Assembly (NCBI RefSeq): GCF_014638845.1
Contig: NZ_BMFP01000005.1
Span: forward strand, 461,916 to 525,915
Length of the DNA: 64,000 nt
Direction: 5' to 3'
Source: Pontibacter amylolyticus
GTDB taxonomy: Bacteria > Bacteroidota > Bacteroidia > Cytophagales > Hymenobacteraceae
Part shown: piece by piece, positions 36,847 through 45,034 of the stretch
How the letters are laid out: every line of letters starts with the position of its first letter
Position numbering within the stretch: the stretch's first letter is position 1
Position numbers and translations under genes: made by a program
Notes under the pieces: generated by a model
The model's input: the letters and a program-made list of their open reading frames with translations, nothing else
Database searches by the model: none
Told to the model about the DNA's origin: nothing

Positions 36847-39800
36847 TTGATCTGGAAAAGTAAAAAAAACAGCCTGCTGTTTGCAACGGTTGCTGCTATC
36901 ACTATGCTGGCATGGTGGTCGCAGGCTGCGGCATTGCGCTCTCACAACAGGTATAGCACCCTGATTTTTTCAGATTTTTTCGTCCAGGATACTATTCCGC
37001 AGGACTCTGCCCGCCTGCAACGCTACATCCCGAGCCGCCGCCCGACCTTTACGCCGAGCGACCGCCTTGGAAGCCCCCTCGGTACCCGTCCGAGTTCCTC
37101 TCCCCTTCTGCTTGGCCAGCCCTCCAACATCGAGCTGGAAATACAGCTCGACGACAGCCTGAGGCAGTACAACATCAACGAGCGCATGGGCGAGCTGGAC
37201 TACCGCCTGCCGTCTACCATGTCGTGGGAGGAGTACTCCCGCTACCAGCGCCAGCAGGCCATCCGCGACTACTGGCGTACCAAGTCAGCCGGTTTGGACG
37301 GGGAGAGCGTGGTAAGTGGCCGCCGCCTGGTGCCGAAGATCTACATCAGCCCGGTGTTTGACCGCGTGTTTGGGGGCAATTTTGTGGACATTCAGCCGAA
37401 CGGTAACGTCAACCTGAAGTTCGGGGCCCGTTTCAACCGCAACGAGAACCCCTCCATACCGCTCCGTCAGCAGCGCACCGGCGACTTTGATTTCGACCAG
37501 AACATCTCGCTGAACCTGGTGGGCAAGATCGGAGAGAAAATGCGTCTCAACTTTAACTGGGACAACAACGCCAACTTCGAGTTCGAGAACAACATGAAGC
37601 TGGACTATACCGGTTTCGAGGAGGAGATCATCCGCAAAGTAGAGGCCGGTAACGTAAGTTTGCCACTAAACAACTCTTTGATCACGGGCGCCCAGAACCT
37701 GTTCGGTTTAAAAACGCAGCTGCAGTTCGGCCGTTTGGGTGTCACCACCATCGCCGCCAACGTGCGTGGTCGTAACGATGAGGTAGTGATTCAGAACGGT
37801 GCCCAGAACAAGCCTTTTGAGATCCGGGCCGATAGTTATGACCGGGACCGCCACTTCTTCCTGTCGCAGTTCTTCCGGGGTCGCTACGACAAAACGCTGC
37901 AAAACCTGCCGCTGGTAAACTCCGGCATCGTGATCCGACGCCTGGAGCTGTACGTGACCAACAACAACCGCAGCACCGAAAACCTGCGCAACATGGTCGC
38001 CTATATGGACCTGGGCGAAGCCGATCCTTTTAGAAACCAGTTCGAGCGCAATCCGCTGGCGCCGGCAGCTAACAACGCCAACGCACTGTATAGCCTGATC
38101 AACACCAACCCGCAGGCCCGCAACAACGACCAGGTGGACTCATACCTGAACAGCCTGGGTTTGCAGAAAGCCATTGACTTTGAGCACGTGCGCGCCCGCA
38201 GGCTGGACCCGCGTGAGTACAAGTTTAACCCGCAGCTAGGTTACATTTCCCTGACCACCGCCCTGCTGCCCGACCAGGTGCTGGGCGTGGCCTTTGAGTA
38301 TACCTACAACGGCCAGACCTACAAAGTGGGCGAGCTGATGGAGGACTACCAGAACCTGCGCGATGATCAGGTGATCCATATGAAGTTGCTGAAGGCGACC
38401 AACCCGGCGCTGGAGTACCCGACCTGGGACCTGATGATGAAGAACGTCTACAGCCTGGACGCCACGCAGGTGAACCGCCAAAACTTCCAACTGCAGATCG
38501 TTTACAAAGACGACGAAACGGGTGTTGACATCACCAGCTTAAAAGAGCCGAGCCCGATCCAGAACATCCCGCTGATTGAGGTGCTCAACCTCGACAATGT
38601 TAACACGAACAACGACAAACCGCGTGACGGCAACTTTGACTTCCTGGAAGGTATAACGATTGACCCTGAAACAGGGCGCATCTTCTTCCCGGTGGTAGAA
38701 CCGTTCGGCTCATACCTGGCCAATCAGTTCGAAGGGCGGCAGGACCTGGTTGAGCGCTACGTGTTCCAGGAACTCTACGAACAAACCCAGACAGACGCGC
38801 AGCAGAACACACTCAAGGCGAAGTTCTATCTCAAAGGCCGTTTCCAGGCCAGTTCTACGGACGAGATCATGCTGCCGGGCTTCCGCATTGCCGAGGGTTC
38901 CGTAGCGGTATACTCCGGTGGTACGCGGCTCGAGGAAGGCACCGATTACCAGGTGTTCTATGACCTGGGCCGTATCAAGATCCTGAACCCGAGCTACATT
39001 GCCTCTGCCAGCGACCTGCGCGTGACATACGAGAAAGCCGAGCTGCTGAATATACAGCCCCGCACGTTGCTAGGTGCCCGCTTCGACTACCGCGTGAACA
39101 ACGATTTGAACCTGGGTGGTACGGTATTGCACCTCAACGAGCGGCCTTACATCAACCGCGTGAGCATTGGTGACGAGCCGACCAACAACACGATCTACGG
39201 CCTGGACGTGAATTTCAACCGGGAGTCGCGCTTCCTGACGAAGATGACGGACATGATTCCGTTCATTCAGACCAAAGTGCCGTCGAGCGTGACGTTCAGC
39301 GGGGAGTTTGCCCACCTGGTGCCCTCTGCCACTGAATCGCCGGTAAACGAGGACGGCACCTCATACCTGGATGACTTTGAAGGCGCCGAAACGCCATTCA
39401 GCCTGGGCGGCTTTAACAACACCACCTGGCGATTGGCTGCCACGCCTGCCCCACTGGCGCAGGGACAGGGCCTGGAGTATGCCTACAACCGAGCCCGAGT
39501 GGCCTGGTATACCATCGACCAGATCTTCTACCGCGACAGCGAAGGGTTGCGCCCGAGCAACATCAACGAGGAGGAACTCAAGAACCACTATGTACGCCCT
39601 GTGCGACGCTATGAGGTGTTTCCAGGCCGCGACCGGGAGATTGCCAACGCTTACGAGTATACCTTTGATGTGGCCTACTACCCCCGAGAGCGCGGGCAGT
39701 ATAACTACAACCACAACCTGGATGCGGAAGGCAGACTACAGGGCGATCCCCGCAAGAACTGGGGCGGTATCAGCCGCGAGATTACCTTCGACACGGACTT

Positions 39801-42800
39801 TGACAACGCTAACGTGGAGTATGTGGAGTTCTGGCTGATGGACCCTTTCCTGACCGGACCAAATGGACGCAAAGACGCGAACGGCAACCCAATAGCGAGC
39901 AACGATGGTGGTGAACTGGTGATCAACCTGGGCAACGTGTCGGAGGATATCCTGAAAGACAACCGCTACTCATTTGAGAACGGCCTGCCAACTTCTGCTA
40001 CCGATAACCAGAATTTACAGAACACGGCATGGGGACGCGTTACGACGCAGCAGTTCCTGACCGATGCCTTCTCGGCTGTGCCTGGCGCCCGCGGCTTCCA
40101 GGACATCGGTCTGGACGGACTGGGCGACAATGCAGAGCGCGAATTCTTCCAGAACTCCTTCCTGGGCCGTATACCTGGTGGTGCACCGCAGACCGTCCTC
40201 TCCGACCCTTCTGCCGACAACTTCCTGCACCACCTCGATGAGGCGTATGACCAGCAGAACGCCGGCATCCTGGAGCGTTACAAGCGCTTCAACGGTATGG
40301 AGGGCAATTCGCCGGAGCAGAGCCGCTTTTCTAATTATGCTTTCCCGGACAAGGAAGATCTGAACCGCGACAATGTGATCAGTGACCTGGAGCAGTACTA
40401 TGAGTACAAGATCAAACTGCAGCCGGGTGGTATGAGCGTAGGCGAGAACTACATCGTGGACAAGATCGTGGACACCGGGACCGGTGAAAATGTGACCTGG
40501 TACCAGTTCCGCGTGCCGGTGCGCCAGCCAACGGGCAATGTGGGCGGCATCAGCGGTTTCAAATCGATCCGCTTCATGCGTATGTACATGACGGAGTTTG
40601 TCGATCCGGTGGTGCTGCGCTTTGTGCAGTTCCAGTTTGTGGCTAACCAGTGGCGTACCTTCCTGCAGCCGATCACCGACGGCAATCCCTGCCTGAACTG
40701 TACGGATGATGCCCGCTCGTTTACTGTGTCCACCGTAAACATAGAAGAGAATGGCGAAAAAGTACAGGACGAAACAATCATCCCGTATGTGATGCCGCCA
40801 GGTATAGAGCGCCTCCGCGACTATGCCGCCACCAACAACCGCCGCCAGAACGAGCAGGCGATGCAGCTGTGCGTGGAGGATCTGAAAGACTCCTTCTCCA
40901 AGGCAGTCTATAAGAACCTGTCTATCGACATGCTGATCTACAAGCGCCTGAAGCTGTTCCTGCATGCCCAGACCCGCGACCCGAACACCCGCGACAATGA
41001 TGTGCAGGCCTTTGTGCGAATTGGTACGGACTATACCCAGAACTACTACGAGTACGTGGTGCCACTTAAACTGACGCCTGCCGGCACGACCAGCCGCGAA
41101 GGCATCTGGCTTGCCGAGAACGAGGTAGATGTTGCCCTGGAGGATTTTGTGAACGCCAAAGTAGAGCGTAACCGAATTGCAGGAGGCTGGGACAACCGCC
41201 GTCCGTTTGAGGTGATGCTCGAGGGTGGTAAGATGATACGTGTAGTGGGTAACCCGGATTTCAGTGAAGTGCAGAGCGTGATGATCGGTTTGCGCAACCC
41301 GACCGTACCTGGCGAAGATGCCCGGCCGCAATCGGTTTGCGTTTGGGTGAACGAGCTTCGTGTGACAGACTTCCGGAATAACTCCGGTTGGGCCGCCAAT
41401 GCCCGCCTCAACACCAAACTGGCCGACTTTGCCAACATCACGGCTACAGGCAGCTACACTACCATAGGTTTCGGAGCGCTGCAGCAAAAGATCGCCCAGC
41501 GTGCGCGTGAGAATACAGCCGTGTTTGACGTAAGCGCCAACATTGTGGCCGATAAGTTCCTGCCCGAAAAGCTGGGCATCAAAGTACCGGTATCGGTGCA
41601 GTACGGCACCATGAACAGCGCCCCGCAGTTTGACCCGCTTGACAAGGACGTGCCATTAGAACAATCCCTCACAAGGTATGAGACCAACGATGCGCAGCGG
41701 GAGTACAGGCAGGAGGTGAGTACCCGCGAGACCCGAAAGAGTGTGAGTTTGCTGAACGTGCGGAAAGAACGGACCAATCCGGAGGCCAAGGTGCGCCCTT
41801 ATGACGTGGAGAACCTGTCCTTCTCTTACTCCTATGCTGAGCGCCTGTTCACCAACATCGAGACGGACCGCGACTTTACCCGCACCTATACGGGAGCGGT
41901 GGCCTATACCTATACCAACACGCCGCGCAACTACGAGTTCTTCGCCAAAAGCGAAAAATTCAAGTCGCCGTACATGCGCCTGATCAAAGACTTGAATTTT
42001 ACGCCGCTGCCAAGCCGCTTTGCCTTCCGCGCCGACCTCGACCGCAGGTATAACGAGACTTTCCTGCAGCGCCGCGATCCGGGTTCGGGCCTGATCACTT
42101 CCCGCGGTATAGAGCCTACGTTCCAAAAGTACTTCTTCTTTAACCGCATCTACGACCTCAAGTGGGACATCAGCAAGAGCCTCTCGTTGGACTACACCGC
42201 CACCAACCGCGCCGTGGTGGACGAACCGGACTACCGCATCAACCGCGACGTGGACTCCCTCAGGTATAAGAACAAAGTGATCTGGAACAACCTGCGCAAT
42301 CTGGGCCGTAACACGCACTTCAACCAGCTGGTAGCCGCCAACTACAAGGTGCCGTTCGATAAATTCCCGCTCACCGACTGGCTGGGCGCCGAAACCCGCT
42401 ATGCCGTTACCTACATCTGGACGGCGGGTTCTACTGCCCTGAACCAGGATGCGGACTTTCAGTTGGGTAACACCGCCGAGAACAACACCGAGTTTAGCGT
42501 GAATGGCCGCTTCGACATGGTGAAGCTGTACAACAAGGTCAAGTTCCTGAAAGAGGTGAACAGCCCGACCCAGCCGCAAGCCGGACCACCAGTGCCCGCG
42601 CCAGGCGACAGCGTGGTGCAGAAGCGCTCTGACATGAAACTCGCCAAGGGGCTGGCCCGCTTCCTGATGATGACCCGCTCGGTGAACTTCACTTACCTGC
42701 AAAACCAGGGCACCATGATGCCGGGCTACCTGCCGCGCACCCACATGTTTGGCTTCGACGATGGCTTCGATGCGCCGGGACTTCCGTTTGTACTGGGTCG

Positions 42801-44034
42801 CCAGTACGACCTGGATGAGCTGTATAACCGCGCCTTCACCAACGGTTGGTACACCGACAGCAGCCAGTACCTGAACACGCCATTCAGCGGCATCAATACC
42901 GAGACTTTCACGGCCAGAGCCAACATGGAGCCTTTCCGTAACTTTAACCTGCAGCTTGATGCCCGCCGCAATTTGTCGGAGATCGAGGAGGTTTTCTACC
43001 GCAAGCAGTTTGATGACTTCGGGAATATCGGCACCGTCAACGAGCGCCAGAACCCGATCAACACTGGTTCGTTCAGCACCTCCTTCTTTGCGCTGGGTAC
43101 CATCTTCGAGCCTACTGCTGACGGAACCTCTGCCGCGTTCGACAACTTTATCCGCAACCGTTACGAGATACGTGACCGCCTCACCAACGCCAATGCGGCA
43201 GCCAGCGACTCAGGCTATACCTTGAACTCGCAGGATGTGCTCCTGCAGTCTTTCCTGTACGCTTACCAGGGGCGCGATGCCAGCGGCTTCAAGGCCAAAG
43301 GCGGCAACCCAGTTAAGCGGATGCCTATCCCTAACTGGCGCATCGACTACAACGGCCTGTCGCAGCTCGAATTCTTCAAACGCTGGTTCAGCCAGGTGAA
43401 TCTGACGCACTCCTACAACGCGACCTACAACGTGACGAGCTTCACGACCTCGCTGGCATACGAGAACAACCCGGGCGACTACCCGACCCGCACCAACGAG
43501 TTTGGGCAGCTGATTCCGTACTACATCCTGAACCAGCTCACGGTACAGGAGCGACTGGAACTGCTGGGTGTGAATTTCCGGACCAACACCAACCTGACCG
43601 GCCGCCTGGGGTATAGAATAGAGCGTAACCTGTCGCTCAACCTAACCAATGCCCAGGTAACTGAAACCAACGTGAAGGATTATACCTTCGGCTTTGGGTA
43701 TAGCACCACGAACTTCCGTATACCTTTCAAGATAGGCGGGGAGCGCCGCACGCTGGAGAACGAGCTGACTGTGCGGATGGACATGTCGGTGCGTGACAAC
43801 CAGACTGTGCAGCGGGCCATTACGCAGGACGAGCAGGGCAACGAGATAAGCCAGAACCAAATCACCAACGGCACACGCCAGCTGCAGCTGCGCCCCACCG
43901 TAGACTATGTGCTGAGCCAGCGCGTGAACATCCAGTTCTACCTGCTCCGTACCGTATCCGACCCTAAAATATCCACTTCGTTCCGCAACAGTGTGTCGGA
44001 AGGCGGAGTACAGTTACGTGTTGGTCTGCAATAA
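36847..44034 (+). CDS. sprA: T9SS outer membrane translocon / gliding protein SprA
   Basis: A 2395-aa protein of typical SprA length. In Flavobacterium johnsoniae SprA forms a single 36-strand beta-barrel that is the type IX export channel. The sequence starts with a signal-anchor segment (about 9-30), a Ser/Pro/Arg-rich region, and then very long beta-strand-rich stretches with repeated family motifs such as VSGRRLVPKIYISPVFDRVF, NLVGKIGEKMRLNFNWDN and SYLDDFEGAETPFSLG. The start is TTG at 36847, 15 bases after ruvA; an ATG start is not available nearby upstream. Several long minus-strand frames inside it are shadows. Confidence 0.96.
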   Translation: MIWKSKKNSLLFATVAAITMLAWWSQAAALRSHNRYSTLIFSDFFVQDTIPQDSARLQRYIPSRRPTFTPSDRLGSPLGTRPSSSPLLLGQPSNIELEIQLDDSLRQYNINERMGELDYRLPSTMSWEEYSRYQRQQAIRDYWRTKSAGLDGESVVSGRRLVPKIYISPVFDRVFGGNFVDIQPNGNVNLKFGARFNRNENPSIPLRQQRTGDFDFDQNISLNLVGKIGEKMRLNFNWDNNANFEFENNMKLDYTGFEEEIIRKVEAGNVSLPLNNSLITGAQNLFGLKTQLQFGRLGVTTIAANVRGRNDEVVIQNGAQNKPFEIRADSYDRDRHFFLSQFFRGRYDKTLQNLPLVNSGIVIRRLELYVTNNNRSTENLRNMVAYMDLGEADPFRNQFERNPLAPAANNANALYSLINTNPQARNNDQVDSYLNSLGLQKAIDFEHVRARRLDPREYKFNPQLGYISLTTALLPDQVLGVAFEYTYNGQTYKVGELMEDYQNLRDDQVIHMKLLKATNPALEYPTWDLMMKNVYSLDATQVNRQNFQLQIVYKDDETGVDITSLKEPSPIQNIPLIEVLNLDNVNTNNDKPRDGNFDFLEGITIDPETGRIFFPVVEPFGSYLANQFEGRQDLVERYVFQELYEQTQTDAQQNTLKAKFYLKGRFQASSTDEIMLPGFRIAEGSVAVYSGGTRLEEGTDYQVFYDLGRIKILNPSYIASASDLRVTYEKAELLNIQPRTLLGARFDYRVNNDLNLGGTVLHLNERPYINRVSIGDEPTNNTIYGLDVNFNRESRFLTKMTDMIPFIQTKVPSSVTFSGEFAHLVPSATESPVNEDGTSYLDDFEGAETPFSLGGFNNTTWRLAATPAPLAQGQGLEYAYNRARVAWYTIDQIFYRDSEGLRPSNINEEELKNHYVRPVRRYEVFPGRDREIANAYEYTFDVAYYPRERGQYNYNHNLDAEGRLQGDPRKNWGGISREITFDTDFDNANVEYVEFWLMDPFLTGPNGRKDANGNPIASNDGGELVINLGNVSEDILKDNRYSFENGLPTSATDNQNLQNTAWGRVTTQQFLTDAFSAVPGARGFQDIGLDGLGDNAEREFFQNSFLGRIPGGAPQTVLSDPSADNFLHHLDEAYDQQNAGILERYKRFNGMEGNSPEQSRFSNYAFPDKEDLNRDNVISDLEQYYEYKIKLQPGGMSVGENYIVDKIVDTGTGENVTWYQFRVPVRQPTGNVGGISGFKSIRFMRMYMTEFVDPVVLRFVQFQFVANQWRTFLQPITDGNPCLNCTDDARSFTVSTVNIEENGEKVQDETIIPYVMPPGIERLRDYAATNNRRQNEQAMQLCVEDLKDSFSKAVYKNLSIDMLIYKRLKLFLHAQTRDPNTRDNDVQAFVRIGTDYTQNYYEYVVPLKLTPAGTTSREGIWLAENEVDVALEDFVNAKVERNRIAGGWDNRRPFEVMLEGGKMIRVVGNPDFSEVQSVMIGLRNPTVPGEDARPQSVCVWVNELRVTDFRNNSGWAANARLNTKLADFANITATGSYTTIGFGALQQKIAQRARENTAVFDVSANIVADKFLPEKLGIKVPVSVQYGTMNSAPQFDPLDKDVPLEQSLTRYETNDAQREYRQEVSTRETRKSVSLLNVRKERTNPEAKVRPYDVENLSFSYSYAERLFTNIETDRDFTRTYTGAVAYTYTNTPRNYEFFAKSEKFKSPYMRLIKDLNFTPLPSRFAFRADLDRRYNETFLQRRDPGSGLITSRGIEPTFQKYFFFNRIYDLKWDISKSLSLDYTATNRAVVDEPDYRINRDVDSLRYKNKVIWNNLRNLGRNTHFNQLVAANYKVPFDKFPLTDWLGAETRYAVTYIWTAGSTALNQDADFQLGNTAENNTEFSVNGRFDMVKLYNKVKFLKEVNSPTQPQAGPPVPAPGDSVVQKRSDMKLAKGLARFLMMTRSVNFTYLQNQGTMMPGYLPRTHMFGFDDGFDAPGLPFVLGRQYDLDELYNRAFTNGWYTDSSQYLNTPFSGINTETFTARANMEPFRNFNLQLDARRNLSEIEEVFYRKQFDDFGNIGTVNERQNPINTGSFSTSFFALGTIFEPTADGTSAAFDNFIRNRYEIRDRLTNANAAASDSGYTLNSQDVLLQSFLYAYQGRDASGFKAKGGNPVKRMPIPNWRIDYNGLSQLEFFKRWFSQVNLTHSYNATYNVTSFTTSLAYENNPGDYPTRTNEFGQLIPYYILNQLTVQERLELLGVNFRTNTNLTGRLGYRIERNLSLNLTNAQVTETNVKDYTFGFGYSTTNFRIPFKIGGERRTLENELTVRMDMSVRDNQTVQRAITQDEQGNEISQNQITNGTRQLQLRPTVDYVLSQRVNIQFYLLRTVSDPKISTSFRNSVSEGGVQLRVGLQ

Positions 44035-44058
44035 TTTTTAGCATTGCGAAAAAGAGCG

Positions 44059-44066
44059 TATTTTTG
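44059..44066 (+). promoter_or_regulatory. Putative -7 box of gcvH
   Basis: TATTTTTG fits TAnnTTTG, 27 bases before the gcvH ATG, with TTTT at the -33 position. It would free gcvH from the sprA transcript. Confidence 0.5.
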
Positions 44067-44092
44067 GACATCATTAACACAAAGCAATAGAT

Positions 44093-44473
44093 ATGAATTT
44101 ACCTGACAACCTAAAGTATACCAAAGACCACGAGTGGGTTCGCGTAGAAGGCGACGTAGCCTACATTGGCATCACCGACTTCGCGCAGAGCGAACTGGGC
44201 GACATCGTGTATGTTGACATCGACACAGTGGACAAAGAAATCAGCCAGAACGATGTGTTTGGTACAGTAGAGGCAGTGAAGACTGTGTCTGACCTGTTCA
44301 GCCCACTGAGCGGCACCGTGCAGGAGTTCAACGAGAAGCTGGACGGCAGCCCTGAACTGGTAAACTCCGATCCTTACGGAGACGGCTGGATCATCAAAAT
44401 GTCTATCAGCGACAAAAGCGAAATCGAAGGCCTGTTGACGGCTGAAGGTTACCGCGAAGTAATCGGTCAGTAA
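44093..44473 (+). CDS. gcvH: Glycine cleavage system H protein
   Basis: A 126-aa lipoyl carrier protein of the glycine cleavage system, which shuttles the methylamine group between GcvP, GcvT and the lipoamide dehydrogenase. The lipoylation site is Lys63 in [11 protein letters not shown]. The N-terminal YTKDHEWVR and LGDIVYVD are also family signatures. Length is usual. gcvP and gcvT are not in the window. Confidence 0.97.
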   Translation: MNLPDNLKYTKDHEWVRVEGDVAYIGITDFAQSELGDIVYVDIDTVDKEISQNDVFGTVEAVKTVSDLFSPLSGTVQEFNEKLDGSPELVNSDPYGDGWIIKMSISDKSEIEGLLTAEGYREVIGQ

Positions 44474-44495
44474 TTTTTCAAGTATAGAAGCAGGC

Positions 44496-44870
44496 TTGAT
44501 TCTACGGTATAATTTCTTTACCATTATTTGGGCAGCAGTGATCATGGTTTTGACGCTGCTGCCCTCCTCTTCTATGCCCTCCCTTTCCATCTGGGAGATC
44601 TTCTCTTTTGATTCGTTTGCGCACGCCTTCATGTTTGCCGTGCTCACGTACCTGATGATCGTGGGCCTGAAAAAGCAGTATACCTACATGCGTGTGCAAC
44701 TCTTCGCCATCCGCACAGCTTTTATGGTGAGCTCTATGTTCGGCATCGCGATTGAGCTATTGCAGCATTTTTTTGTTCCTGGTCGTCAGGGCGATATAGT
44801 CGATGTGTTAAGCAACACCATCGGCTGCATAATTGGCATCCTGCTCTTTAAGTGGATCTACCAATTGTAG
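44496..44870 (+). CDS. VanZ-like membrane protein
   Basis: A 124-aa protein with three or four membrane segments (about 6-22, 40-57, 72-92, 104-122). The motifs FDSFAHAFMFAVLTYL and GIAIELLQHFFVPGRQGDIVDVLSNTIG are those of the VanZ family, whose role outside teicoplanin resistance is not known. The start is TTG at 44496, preceded by AGCAGG; the next ATG would remove the first helix. It follows gcvH by 22 bases and is probably co-transcribed with it. Confidence 0.82.
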   Translation: MILRYNFFTIIWAAVIMVLTLLPSSSMPSLSIWEIFSFDSFAHAFMFAVLTYLMIVGLKKQYTYMRVQLFAIRTAFMVSSMFGIAIELLQHFFVPGRQGDIVDVLSNTIGCIIGILLFKWIYQL

Positions 44871-45034
44871 CATAAGCGAGCTATCCCTCCAACAATCCCT
44901 CTTTTCAAAAACAGGTATAAGGTTGATTTTCAGCAGATCAGGCTTTATTAGCTATTGCCTATATGGTGGCGATTGAGTAGCTTTAGTGCTATTCTATCAA
45001 GATAGAAACTGAGCTCTACACTTACGTCCGCTCT

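Noticed and set aside
40015..41487. A 490-codon open frame on the minus strand inside sprA (and others such as 41656-42744)
   Set aside because: They are codon-position shadows of a GC-rich gene; sprA has full family character throughout and the antisense products show no domain.
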